DNA of 64,000 bases from Histoplasma ohiense. Its lineage: Eukaryota; Ascomycota; Eurotiomycetes; Onygenales; Ajellomycetaceae. The position numbers and the translations under genes were made by a program. Under the pieces are notes generated by a model. It had not been told where the DNA came from, ran no database searches, and saw only the letters and a list, made by a program, of their open reading frames with translations. The stretch is from assembly GCA_017607445.1 (NCBI GenBank), contig JAEVHH010000003.1, positions 5,146,001 through 5,210,000 on the forward strand. The letters are read 5' to 3'. Shown piece after piece: positions 11,450 through 22,802 of this stretch (its first letter is position 1; each line of letters opens with the position of its first letter).

Positions 11450-12739
11450 ATGATAACCATCATAGACACCTTCAATCAACACCCATCCCTTGTATCTGAA
11501 CTGAATGAAATGCAACTGATTTCTGAAGGCCTATGAGAAGCAGTACACAGAGCAGCAGCTCTCACATCTGAGAATGACAAGCTTCTTGTCTGCAACATCT
11601 TGTTGAAGAAGATATTGGCAATGTGTAATCTTTATCAAACAGAGCTTGAGATGCAGAAGAAATGTCAGTGTGTGAAAGCTGCTCAGCAACAAGCAGTGAA
11701 TGCTGTGAGCTTTGCAGATAGTCTTGCAAATGTCAGAAATGAGTGAGACACTCAGATGGCTGATCTGTGCTGAGAGCTGGAGTGCATACATCTCAAGACT
11801 GAATGTTCAGCAATGCTTGAGATCTCATTGCATAGCTTAATCAACTCTCTGAACATCAACACCCCATCTAACAACTCTGACCCAGCATACACAGCATGAA
11901 CGGTGTTCTCTGAGAATATGCCAGCCATCATGGAATATATCAAGTCAGGTGATCTATCTAATCTGCCATGCTTTGATGATGAGTGTAAGAACAATGCCAC
12001 TCTCAACTGGTTGGATCAGATGTGTTCACACTATTGCATGAAGTGTGAGCTCACAGAATGACAACCCACTGAATTACAGCAGATCTTACATGCAGCATCT
12101 ATTCTCAAGAGAAAAGCTAGATCTCTTTGAATGACAGCTGAGAAGTTGAACACAGAAGCATCTGACAAACATGGATTATCATGAAAATGAAACAATTTCA
12201 CAAGATGGATTCTGCATAACTTTGAGAAACTAGATGTCAAAGACAAATGTTATGAATGCTTTGTAGAATGCAAGCAAGAAGAAGATCTTGCATTGTACTA
12301 CATTCATTTCAGCTTGTGTTATTTTGTGATGAATCAAGAACTTCTGACATCTTTCTGTCTACAAATCTTTGTACACAGCTTAGACACCAATCTATACATC
12401 AAGTGGAAGTGTCTTAACCCACAGCCACAGACAATGGAGGAAATGTATGAAACACTACTCTTGAGAGAACAAATGAGCAAGCTGTGAAAGCAAGCAGTGA
12501 AGGTGCAGATGAATGCAAAGAGACTCATATCTACATCCACTGCTTCATCATCAAGACACTTAGATGTAATGAATATTGATCTCAATGCTATCATGAGAGC
12601 TCTGAACCCCTTCAAGAAGAATTTGTCAGAGTGGGTAGTCTGATGTTGCAAACACAGAGCATGCTTTCACTGCAGTCAACAGAATCATAATGCAAAGAAT
12701 TGCTGTAATCATTCTCAAAAGAAGAAGTCAAAAAACTAG
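11450..12739 (+). pseudogene. gag: C gag with CCHC zinc knuckle
   Basis: Starts at ATG 11450 (MITIIDTFNQHPS) and ends at TAG 12737-12739, 429 codons with about 10 in-frame TGA. The N-terminal third is rich in Ala, Glu and Gln and helical. The middle has LNWLDQMCSHYCMKCELTE and a retrotransposon-gag-like helical region. The C-terminus holds CFHCSQQNHNAKNC at 12662-12703, an exact C-x2-C-x4-H-x4-C knuckle, followed by a Lys-rich tail. The last codons before the stop form a -1 slippery site leading into pol. Confidence 0.85.
12730..12736 (+). promoter_or_regulatory. -1 ribosomal frameshift site A AAA AAC before the gag stop
   Basis: In the gag frame the sequence reads tcA AAA AAC TAG, a canonical X XXY YYZ heptamer immediately before the gag stop. 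Gag is in frame 2 and pol in frame 1 of the plus strand, exactly a -1 step, and the pol frame is open upstream across this point. Confidence 0.75.
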
Positions 12740-15700
12740 AGAGATCAGCAGAATCAGAGATGCTTGCTGATTGACTACTAAAGACCTCTGAAGTAGATGA
12801 GTTGTCTGTGTTAGATGACCCTCTGAATTCTACAAGAGCTAAACAGAAGGGAGATGAAGAGATGAGTGCAGAAGAGAAAGTGAATGAACATCTGAACATC
12901 ATAGAATTGAATACACTGATGTATAGAGAATATCTGAGATGGAAAAGAGAAGTGGCAGTGAAGGTGTTATTGGACATGAATGCTTCAACAAAGTACATTG
13001 ATGATCATATGCTAAAACAATTGTCTGGTGTATGATGGATGAAGGAATCTAAATGAGTAAAGCTTCTGAACAATTGTTATCTTATCTCATTCATGAGAAT
13101 AAAGATGTCCATGCACTTCAAGAGATGATCTTGCTGCATCTGAGTGCATGTGCTCTCAGATGTAGAATATGATCTGATCTTGGGGCTTGATTGATTTCAG
13201 AAGTATGATCTCTGAATCCATTGATGTACATATCACATACAGTTGACAGATTGTAAGAATCAAATTTATATGATTTTATTCATGAATATGAGGTGCAGAT
13301 TCTGCATGTCAGGGATGAAAGATTTGAACCTCATCACTCAACATCAAGTGAAGCAAGTGCTGTGTAAACCTTTGACTCAGAGCATTCTATACATCATAAG
13401 AGAATCTGAGGCAAAAGAACCACCATTCATGAAAGATTTGAAAAACAAAATATGTATGAAGACACTGCTTGAAAAGCATAAGAAGGTCTTCTGAATGGAC
13501 CTTCTGTCTTCTCTGCCACTCAAAAGAGAATTCATCCATGAGATTGATATGAGGGATGTGAAGTCAATAAATTGCAATGTGTACCCTCTATCACAAATGC
13601 ATCTTGAGAAATTACAGCAGCAGATAGAGGAGTTGTTGAAGAGAGGTCTCATACAATCATTCTTCAGTGCATAGAGCTTCTCAGTTCTATTTGCTAAGAA
13701 GTCAAATGAAGAATGGTGTATGTGCATCAACTATTGAGTGCTCAATAAACTCACTGTAAAGAATGGATATCTGCTACTGTGAATCCAACAACAACTAGAT
13801 ACAGTAGGAAATGCCCAATACTTGACAAAGATTGATCTACTCACAGAATACTGACAGATTCATGTAGACAAACTATCAGTGCTCAAAACAGCATTTAACA
13901 CACAATGGAGAAAGTTTGAATTTCTTGTGATGTCTATGAGACTTACAAACACCCCTGCAACCTTTCAGATGATAATGAATACAATCCTTGCAAAACAGAA
14001 CAGCTGATCATGTCTCATATACCTTGACAATATCTTAATCTTTTCAAACTTATACAAAGAGCATCTACAACATGTGGATCAGATGCTCACAACTCTGACA
14101 GAGCACAAGCTCTATATCAAATCATTGAAATATATGTTTGATATGAAGGAGTTGAAGTTCATGGAACATCTTGTGAAAGAGGGCTGCATACACTCAATCC
14201 CCAAAAAACTAGAAGTTATCACGAAATGGCCAAGGTCTAGAAACATACACTATATACACCAATTTTTAGAACTGGCATTCTATTACAGAAGATTTGTAAA
14301 GGATTTCATATAAATCACTGCTCTGTTGTCAGATCTTCTTAAAGAGACAGACACTGAGCTTTGCAAAAAGAAATTTCATTCAATCATCTGAAACACCTTC
14401 TGCAAAGAGGCCTTTCTTGAGCTTAGAGAATGTATGACAACATCTTCAGTGCTTGTTCAACTGAATTGTATGAAGTCCTTCACAATTGAAATCAATGCAT
14501 CAGAATGAGCCATTGGGTGCTCCCTCTTGCAAGTGAAGAAGGATGATAAATTACACTCAGTAGTATATGATGGCTGAAAGCTGTCAGGTGCAGAGCTTAA
14601 CTATTCTGTGCATGAGAAGGAACTTCTAGCAATCAAACATGCACTAGGTCTGTGGGATTGATATATCAACAACAGACATACAACAACAGTGATCACTGAT
14701 TATGAAAGCCTTATTTATTTGCAAACAATAACTAAATCCTTCAAGTGGCTAGCACAATGGATATCAGAGTTCCAGATGTATGATCTTCAAATCAAATACA
14801 GAAAGAGAGTGGATGCTATTGTGTCAGATGCCATAAGTTGTAGATCTGACTTCATGAGAGAAGGTTCAGCAAATGTGGCACAGAGAGAATTCACACTAAC
14901 AGCACTGAGGGATTGTGATGAGGCAGAGTGATTGAAAGCCATGATCATTCACTTGAAGAATAAGAGTGTATCAGCTGATAAATGCCTGATGAAGATAATA
15001 GAAGAGATGCTTCCAAAATTCAAGCTTGCAAAGTTAGAGAAGAATGTTGTGCTTTACTGTGATCTCAGTTACATGAAGACACTGTATCTTGAGCCTCAGT
15101 TTCAACAGGATCTGATAAGTTGTATGCACAAGGAGTTCAGCCACTTAGAGAGCCCAGAACTTATAGATGTTCTGAAAGATCAAGCATACTGACCAAGCAT
15201 GAAAGAAGATATCCAGGCATACATGCAGAAGTGCCTGAACTGTCAAGTCTCAAAGAGTGCAAGACAAGAATTGAAGTGTGAGAGAGCACAACATCAGATA
15301 GAAGATATGATTAAACTGTTTGAATGTTGAGGAATAGATCTCATAGAGGTATTGCCACAAACACTAAATGAGAACCACTGAATAATAACAGCAATCAATT
15401 ACACCACAGAGTGGCCAATCATGTGAGTGGTGTCAGAGGTGACAGAGGAGATCATTGCTAAATTTCTACATGATGATATCTACATCAATTATGGTATGCC
15501 CCATGAGATATTGACAGATAATGATGCAAACCTCATAGAAGAAGTCATGAGACACTTTGTCAAACAGTTGCAGATGAAACATCACATGACAACACTCTAT
15601 CACTCTTATACAAATGAAAAAGTCAAACACTTAAACAGAATACTAGACAGCATGCTGATGAAATACCTAGTGAAGAAGCTCATGAGGTTATGGGATGAAT

Positions 15701-16800
15701 ATCTGAAACAGGCATTATTTGCAATGTGAGTTTGTCAGCATGCAGTCTCAAAGCACTCGCTGTTCTACCTGCTCTATGGAGTGCATCCATGTATTCCGGG
15801 GGATACACAGAAGCAGATAGGGGAGGAGATAGTGATTGCAGACATGGAATCAGGAGTGGGAAAAGTTAGCCATGCTCAAGCAAAAGCAAATGAATTACTG
15901 CTCAACCACATCATACAATTGAAAAGAATATGAGACTCACTAGTGAAAGAAATGAGTCTCACTGTGGGCACTTGAGTTCTCATATGAAATGAAGAATCTG
16001 AGAAGTTCCAATCAAGGTGGTTTGAGCTGTACAAAATCCTCAAATCACACCCTCTTGAAATGTACACTTTGGAAGAATCAGAGGGATGGGTTCTACACAA
16101 TTTTATAAATGACTCTCATCTTATAGAGGTGAAGATGAAGGATCTCAATAAGCTGTGATCATCTGCAGCACTATCATCAGCATTGAAGAAAAGAGGACTT
16201 ACAATAGAAAAGCTCAGAGAAGTTAGAAAAATCATTGATGCTTATGAATCAGATGATATCACTTACTCAGATCTCTCAACAATAATCAAAAAAGAATGGG
16301 AGGAAATGGAAAAGATGGGCATACAGCACACTCTGATAAGTGATGAGACTGTTGCTGACTGTATGATATTGTGACATAGACAGCAGATGCAATGTGGTCA
16401 GAGATGAACTAGAGATGACTGATCAGTATGTGGATTGAGTTGCAAGAAACAAAGAGATTCAGAAGAGGATTCAACTGTCTACACTAGCTCAATTGCAAAG
16501 ATTTCAAAGGATGAACTGTCAGAAATGTCAGTGAATGTATTGGACCAAGCTATATCAGCATCTGAGGACACTCAGAGGTTGGATGAGATTAGTTTTGACA
16601 GGCCATTTGCTGTAGTTGTCTGAGCTTGTGAAGAAGAACAGTATAATACACAGAGACAGAAGACTCTCATTGAAAAACATGAGATCTGCCACATCTAGTC
16701 ATCAAGTGTAGAATCAGTAAAAGGTCATGTAAGATTAATGACTAGAAAAGAAAGGAAAAAGAGGAAATCAGGAAAAATATCTATTCACACACAGTTCTAA
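12740..16800 (+). pseudogene. pol: C pol: protease, RT, RNase H, integrase, long basic C-terminus
   Basis: One frame from the frameshift to TAA 16798-16800, broken by many TGA and one TAG near 16696. A weak protease (VKVLLDMNASTKYID) lies near 12960. RT follows with FLVMSMRLTNTPATFQ and YLDNILIFS (14020-14046): the second catalytic Asp of YxDD is Asn, explained by GACGAT decaying to GACAAT. RNase H comes next with the FTIEINASE region (14470) and HEKELLAIKHAL. The integrase finger (C-x2-C in CLNCQ) is near 15232, and the core has D in IDLIEV (about 15330), LTDNDAN (15510) and NEKVKH (15615). The 600 bp after the core (YTLEESEGWVLHNF, then an acidic/basic tail ending RLMTRKERKKRKSGK) shows no clear chromodomain. 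Confidence 0.88.
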
Positions 16801-17319
16801 TGACCACCACAAGAGCTTCACCTGATTTCTAAAAATACATGGATGAAACAAAAAGAAAGGCACATGTCAATGAAAACACTCAAATCAGCAACCCTCAGAA
16901 ACTATCTGTATGCAACAATAGAGAAACTAAAATTCAGCCTGCATCAAGAACTTCAGAATCTCAAGACATGCACACAGAAGTGCAGTACAAGTCTTCACCT
17001 CATACAGAGTCTGACACACTGATTTGATATCTTCAATGGAGAGATTTGCAGAAAGCTCAACAAAACAATGGGCATGCATACACAGAGAAAAACCAGTCAG
17101 AAGAGGGGAGAGTGAGAAAAGAGTGAGCAAAGCAGTTGAGTGAGCATCTGAATTTCTATGAAAATGAGTGGCAGACACTCACCCAACAGAAGTTGGAGGA
17201 AGGGAAGGAAGGGGGGAAGTGAAATTGAGAATGAAGAAGAATGAACAAGTCATGAAAGAATCTGAGAAAAGAGCAGAGATAGATGTACATGAGATGACAT
17301 CAGAAGTAACTGTAGAACA
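16801..17319. other. C region between pol and the convergent gene
   Basis: 519 bp. Both strands have short open stretches (for example 16839-17027 plus, 16927-17178 minus), but none has homology I can recognise. It may be the shared 3' UTR of pol and the antisense gene. Confidence 0.4.
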
Positions 17320-18382
17320 TTAACAGTTATCACAATGAGAAGAAAGAAGTGTATGCTTATCAAAGAAACAGAAACTTCTCTTGAAGCTTCAAAGACAGTT
17401 GCAACAGAGATGAGAGCAGTCAGCAGAATAATCACACACAGAAGACAGAATACAAAATTGAAATGACTCTTTGTCCCTTACACAATCAGCACAGAGAACA
17501 GGTGTATACTCACCACAGATATAAAAAAATGTCATATTGCTGTTCAGACTACTCTGTATGTGTATCTCCTTTCTACAAATAACTAATTTGAAAGTCATTT
17601 GTCAACAAAGAGAATGAAGACACTCATCTGACAGACTGGAAGCACACAAAGACAGAGGAGCAATGCAAAAATTGATGTAAGCAAACATAACATAGAAATT
17701 CTTATCTGTCATAATCTCAACAATGCAGAGACTCTGTACAATTTCACCTACAAAAGTTAGAATGAAAGTTGTAGAGAAAGGACAAGAAGGGGTATAACAT
17801 ACACTTGACACAATCAGTACAAACAACAGCAGAATTCAGAGAATGTGTAAGATTGCTAAAGATTTTGTACTTGCTCTGAGCAAGAGATGCAACAGATGAA
17901 TAGCTAGTGAAATGAGTTGTGTTGTACAACACCTGTGTATGAAAGTGAGTTTTCACAGAGGCAGTGGGAGGAGGAGGAGGATGGGGAGGATAGAGCAGAG
18001 AGTCACAGAAGATGCACAGAGCTTCTTGAAGAGTGAGTGAAAGAGAGGAATCAGTGTAGGAAGAAGAGGGAGGAGCAGAGAAGGCAGAGACATGAATGAG
18101 AGCAGAGAAGACAGTGGCAGAGAACAACACAAAGGCATCTGTCATTTCATCATCTTCATGAATGCTGCCACTGCTGTCCACATCCTCACCAACCGCCTCG
18201 CTTGCGTCCCCATTGTCAGAAAAGGTAGCCATGTTGTCATTGTCATGTGCTACCCCCACAATGTCATTGAGAGCGATCTCCTCAACAGGAGTGAGATCAC
18301 ACACAGAAGAGGCATTGAAAGAGGAGATGAGATGATCATGAATAAGATGAATGCTCTGATGATAAGAGGTAGAAGCTAACAA
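17320..18382 (-). pseudogene. C convergent gene: spliced protein with tandem Cys6-type clusters
   Basis: Minus-strand gene, join(17320..17747,17803..18382) on the complement, 335 codons to TAA with only two internal TGA. Exon 1 starts at ATG 18382. It has an acidic Asp/Ser-rich region (EDVDSSGSIHEDDEMTD), a proline run near 17990, and ends inside VCTDCVK. The intron (complement 17748-17802, 55 bp) has a GTATGT donor, TTCTAAC branch and TTTTGTAG acceptor. Exon 2 carries a complete cluster C-x2-C-x9-C-x15-C-x2-C-x8-C (complement 17368-17493; LCADCVRDKESFQFC then a CxxC pair). The exon junction completes an earlier partial one (CTDC...LC). The spacing is like a fungal cysteine domain I recall as DUF3716. 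It converges on C pol and lies within the LTRs, so it moves with the element. Likely nuclear and nucleic-acid binding, by inference only. Confidence 0.75.
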
Positions 18383-18795
18383 CAGTTAGCAACTGTGAAA
18401 GCTGTTGATTTGCAGTCAGATTAGCTTTCAACAAGGTTTGGTCAACAAGAACTTATCAATAGATCACACAATGTGATCAGAATGATGGGAGATGCAGTGA
18501 CCAGATGTCATATTGCAGAATAAGAGGGCTAGACATTCAATAGAAGAGGATAGATGTGTAGAATGATTGAAGCAGAGCAAGAGAGGTCAAGTGAAGAGGA
18601 TACAAGAGAGCAAATGAAAGGAGATAGTTGTGAATATAGTGTTGTTAGTGATGAGCTGGTGTTGTTGTGATAGAGACTCTTGTGCACACAAAGTGAGCAT
18701 CTTACCTATTGTGGAATAGCACATTGCAAAAGTGGGCGTGCACAGCATAACACTATTTCTGTCACAAAGATGTAGATGGATTTGGTAGAGGAGAA
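18383..18795. other. C 3' leader of the antisense gene and polypurine tract
   Basis: 413 bp upstream of the antisense gene. It must hold that gene's promoter if the LTR does not supply it. The last 13 bases before the 3' LTR (GGTAGAGGAGAA, about 18784-18795) are purine-rich on the plus strand and fit a polypurine tract for plus-strand priming. Confidence 0.5.
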
Positions 18796-18941
18796 TGTGG
18801 TAATTTTGACTTATTATTCTTCTGTAGTGTACACCACCCTCTATTATCAAGGATGGTGTATGCTACTGCACTAGTTAATTTGTATAAGAAGAGCTGCAAA
18901 GCTTAGAAGCTTTGAACAGCTCAAGCAACCTTTGAACTACA
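18796..18941 (+). repeat. 3' LTR of C
   Basis: 146 bp, the same length as the 5' LTR. It is diverged at CpG sites only, as far as I can see: CGG to TGA/TGG, GCGTACG to GTGTACA, and so on. It is followed by the target duplication CATT (18942-18945). Confidence 0.9.
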
Positions 18942-18945
18942 CATT

Positions 18946-19830
18946 TGAGTGTTTCATTGATGAGTGAGAGAGAGTATTGATCTTTCTGTGTAATTTTGTT
19001 GAGTTCTTGATATTCAATACAGAATTGTAAGCCTTCTTCTGATTTCTTCACAAACAGTACAGATGCTGTGGTGGGTGAGTTGCTAATACAAATAAAACTT
19101 TTGTTCAGTAATTCATTGAGTGTTTTTCATAGAATGAGAAGCTCATTGCACAATATGCTGTAGAGAGAATCTCAGAGCAGTTGCAGATTCTTACTGTCTT
19201 TTTTGATGAGTTTGATTGTATAATCTATACTGGGTTCTCAGTGAGAGAGAAGCTTTTCAGCTTCTTTCTCATCAAATATATCTGTGAAGTCTTTGTATGA
19301 TTCAGATAGTTTCTTGCACAGTTTCTTGAAGTCTCTGTGTTCTAGCTTCTCTAGTGCTTTTTTGATATTCATTATACTAGCAGTGAACACTTGAATGTTC
19401 TTCTTCTCATATACTTGATGAGTTAGTAGTTTGTATACTTTCACTGATATCTGAGTGAGATCAGCAGTTCTATCAACATTCTTCTCATAAACACAGTTGT
19501 CTTCTGAGAAAATAAGACAGTGATTGCATGTGTTCAACAAGATTTCAAATTCTGTGAGTTATAATAGACTGAGTATTAGATCATACTCAAGATCTTGTAT
19601 TTTGTATACATATACATTCTTTTTCTCATGTTCTTCTACATTGATATGAAATCTTACCATGTTGTAGAAGATGAATCCTCTGAGATCATCAAATTCACTG
19701 AGCTTACACAGTTTGAAAAAGAAGATACACTGAAACTTATGCTTCTCAATCAACTGAATGTCTATAAGAGTGTAATGAAGAAAACCACTGTCTATTATTG
19801 CTCATATATTGACTAGACTATTTACAATAA
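18946..19830 (-). pseudogene. pol: B1 pol N-terminal part (protease to RT start)
   Basis: Fragments such as NHCLIFSEDNCVYEKNVDRT and SYKDFTDIFDEKEAEKL (19238-19540) are collinear with B2 and B3 pol between protease and RT. The RT body was displaced by C, so this copy is cut just inside RT. Stops include TGA and TAA. Confidence 0.75.
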
Positions 19831-20925
19831 TAGAGATTATGATTGTATCTGTTTGTATCTTCTGCTTGAATCTTCAGCTAGCTTTCTGCTTCTTGAGCTC
19901 TCATCTATGTTTTAAAGTGAGAGCTCATCTTTTCTCTGTTCTTGTCTGTCTGCAGATGACACAGTATTCACACATGTGAGGGATTTACTTGAGATGATTA
20001 TATTCAGACATTGATTCACAAAGTGCTCTGATTTATTGCAGTGTATGCAGACTTCTCTGATGATTCAGTCAGCAGTGTTCTTCTCTGAGATGTTGAGAAT
20101 TCTCAGATGACTTGCATTTACATATGAGACTCAGTTCATTGATTCTGATTTGAAGACAGAGGACACTGCAGAGTGGTTTGAAGTGTACACATTTGTTCAG
20201 TGAAATTCTCTGTAATTTTGAAGCATGCAGAACTGAGACAGATTGTTGTTCAACAGACAAAAATTAATACAGAATTCACTATATATTGAGAGCTTCAGAT
20301 ACTCTATACTTCAGTTATGCAACTGAAAGTTCAAGTTCTTGAACAATATATTGATCTTGACAGCATCATTTCAGTCTTGTTCATCTGCTTCTAGAAGTTT
20401 GTAATTGAATTCAGAAAGATAAGTTGCTAACATAACATTTGTCTGATAAGTCTGATTAAGCCAGTTCAATGTCTTGACTTGAAGTGTAGAATTGAGGAAG
20501 AGAGAGTTGAGTTGTTGAAAGACTAGTTCTGATGTACACTGATTGTTCTGACAATAACTCATTCAGAGTTGAAATTTCACTAACACATCACCATTCAACT
20601 TGCTATGAATATACCACACTTGATTGAATAGTGAGCTTATTGCTTGTCTGTTGATGTTCAATTTGATGTTTACTTTTGACTTTCACACAAGATAGAGTGC
20701 TAGATCTCTCTTATATTTGTTGAGAATTGAGAGCTTCTCTTGTGAAGACTTTTCATGAGATGTGAGTGTAGAAGAAATGATGAATACAGAAATGCTTATT
20801 TCAGCAAATTATCATTGCAATTCAGTCATCTGTAGCACTTGCTGCTGAAGAATACTTTGTAGATCTAAGTTGTCATCCACCACATTTGAATGCAGCAGAT
20901 GTTTGTAGAATTGTTTATAGTTCAT
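19830..20925 (-). pseudogene. gag: B1 gag
   Basis: Starts at the ATG with complement 20923-20925 (MNYKQFYKHLL). It holds a retrotransposon-gag-like helical core (TSELVFQQLNSLFLNSTLQ, 20371-20562) and, near 20010-20050, a CIHCNKSEHFVNQC-type CCHC knuckle. Broken by TGA and a few TAA codons. Confidence 0.75.
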
Positions 20926-21272
20926 TTCAATATCCAAGAATATGTAATAATAATAAAAGAAAAGAAATACTTATAGACATTCAGTTCTCTCACAGACATT
21001 ATTTGCAGTGTTGCAGTGCTAAGCTTGATCAAGCTTCTTTGTGAATGCTATTCACAGTGTTACAGTTCATAGACACTCAGATCTTATAGAATATAGTTGA
21101 TTGTGTCTTGAATGCTTAGACACAACAGTCTATATAACTAACAATAAGAGCACTCAGATTCATGAGGAATCTCTTGTAATGACTAGACACTCAGATCTGT
21201 AAACAATGCACTTGAGTGTAAGAACTAATAATGAGACACTCGGGTCTTAAACACAGAAGAATCAATTCATAA

Positions 21273-21806
21273 TGTAATGAGTGTACTTCAATTAATGATT
21301 TGATACTATCCTAATTACAGATTACAAATTGATTAAGAAAAGAAAGAGAAAAAAAATCAGAAGAAAAGATTGTACAAAGAGGGTTCTTATAAAGAGAATT
21401 TCAGAGTGGAAGAATATCAGAAGCCATTCCACAGTGAAGTGTGGAGTGAAAGAATGTTAAAAGCTATGCAGAAGAATTATTAGAAACTATATGAGCACAG
21501 AATATAGAGCAGAAGAATCATTGAAGGCTATATGAAAGAATTGTTAGAGACTACACAAGCACAGAACATGGAGTGAAAGAATGTTAGAAGCTATATGAAA
21601 GAATCATTAGAGACTACATAAGTGCAGAGCATGGAGTGGAAGAACATTAAGAGTTATGCAGAAGAATTGTTAGAAACTACACAAGCACAGAGCACAGAGC
21701 AGAAGAACATCAAGAGTTACACAAGATCACAACAGTCAGAAATAAGTGAGTGCAGAAGGGGAGTTGATTGCATAAGTTAATTACTAACAGATGCTAACCC
21801 ATCACA
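21273..21806 (-). repeat. 5' LTR of B1
   Basis: 534 bp, starting TGTAATGAG and ending CCCATCACA, containing the degenerate ~64-bp tandem unit seen in all B LTRs. Same length as the LTRs of B2 and B3. Confidence 0.88.
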
Positions 21807-22268
21807 TTCATTTTTGAATAAGAAAACTGCAAAATCAATAGCTATATCACATCAAGTTCAATCAGAGACAGATAGAGACTTCAGCATCTCTTTTCAGCAT
21901 TCATACTATGCTATCACTGAGCTACAGTGATCACAGTTGCATATGAATCAGTGTATATCTTTTGATATATCTGATCAGTAGAATTCTTAGATGATGATGT
22001 TGTACATAATTTTATATTCTGAGTGTCTGATCATTGATGAGTCATGAATTTCTTGCATGATCTGTGTTTGTAGAGATTCTGAATTGAAGACTCATCATCT
22101 ATCTTGAAAGTGTAAGCAGTTGTTATCATTGATTGAATATGCTGAGATATCTGTTCTTGAGTATACATCTGCAGAAAATTGAGATGCTTTACTTCATACA
22201 GCTTCAGTGACTTGTTGTCAGAATTCATCTGCTTCGGCTGCTAGTCTTCATTGTTCTTCAAATGAGAG
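21807..22268 (-). repeat. B0: integrase fragment of an older B element
   Basis: 462 bp matching B2 23840-24295 and B4 60310-60511, from the integrase region (for example HLNFLQMYTQEQISQHIQSM on minus). It is trapped between the 5' LTR of B1 and the 3' LTR of B2. Confidence 0.85.
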
Positions 22269-22802
22269 TGTAATGGGTGTACTTCGATTAACGATTTGGT
22301 ACTATTCTAATTACAGATTATGAATTGATTAAGGAAAGAAAGAGAAAAGAAATCAGAAGAAAAGATTGTACAAAGAGGGTTCTTATAGAGAAAAGTTCAG
22401 AGCAGAAGAATATCAGAAGCTGCTTCACAGTGAAGTGTGAAGTGGAAGAACATTAAGAGATACATGTAAGAATTGTTAGAAGCTATATGAGCATGAAATG
22501 TGAGATGAGAGAATCATTGAGAGCTACACAGAAGAATTGTTAGAGACTATATGAGTGTGGAACACAGAGTGAGAGAATGTAAGAAGCTATGTGAAAGAAT
22601 TGTTAGAGACTACATGAGCACAGAGCATGAAGTGGAAGAACATTAAAAGCTATGCAGAAGAATTGTTAGAAACTACATAAGTGCAGAGTATGAAGTGAAA
22701 GAACATCAAGGATTATATGAGATTACAACAGTCAGAAACAAGTGAATACAGAAGAGAAGTTGATTGTGTAAGTTAATTACTAATGAGTGCTAACCCATCA
22801 CA
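22269..22802 (-). repeat. 3' LTR of B2
   Basis: 534 bp, TGTAATGGGTG...CCATCACA. Keeps some CpG near its start (TTCGATTAACG) that the partner LTR has lost. Confidence 0.88.

Larger units (their letters stand above)
10945..18941 (+). mobile_element. LTR retrotransposon family C, complete (Ty3/gypsy)
   Basis: A complete 7997-bp element: 146-bp LTRs at 10945-11090 and 18796-18941, TG..CA ends (TGTGG/CTACA), and target duplication CATT in B1. Inside are plus-strand gag, a -1 frameshift site, plus-strand pol, a minus-strand spliced zinc-cluster gene, and a purine-rich tract just before the 3' LTR. It is the only complete element here with an antisense gene wholly inside visible LTRs. Confidence 0.92.
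18942..21806 (-). mobile_element. Family B copy B1, 5' part
   Basis: Minus-strand remainder of the B element that hosts E and C: the RT N-terminal region at left, then protease, gag and the 5' LTR (21273-21806). It matches B2 25440-28369 and B3 33760-36655. The right flank TTCAT (21807-21811) followed by TTTTGAATAAG matches intact B integrase sequence (TTCAC-TTTTGAGTAAG), so B1 inserted into another B element. Confidence 0.88.

Noticed and set aside
12612..12998. 128-codon minus-strand frame in C
   Set aside because: Antisense to the gag end and pol start, where gag knuckle and pol motifs are clear.
19595..19816. Plus-strand frames repeated at 19595, 26105 and 34414
   Set aside because: They are the opposite strand of the B protease region, recurring only because B recurs.
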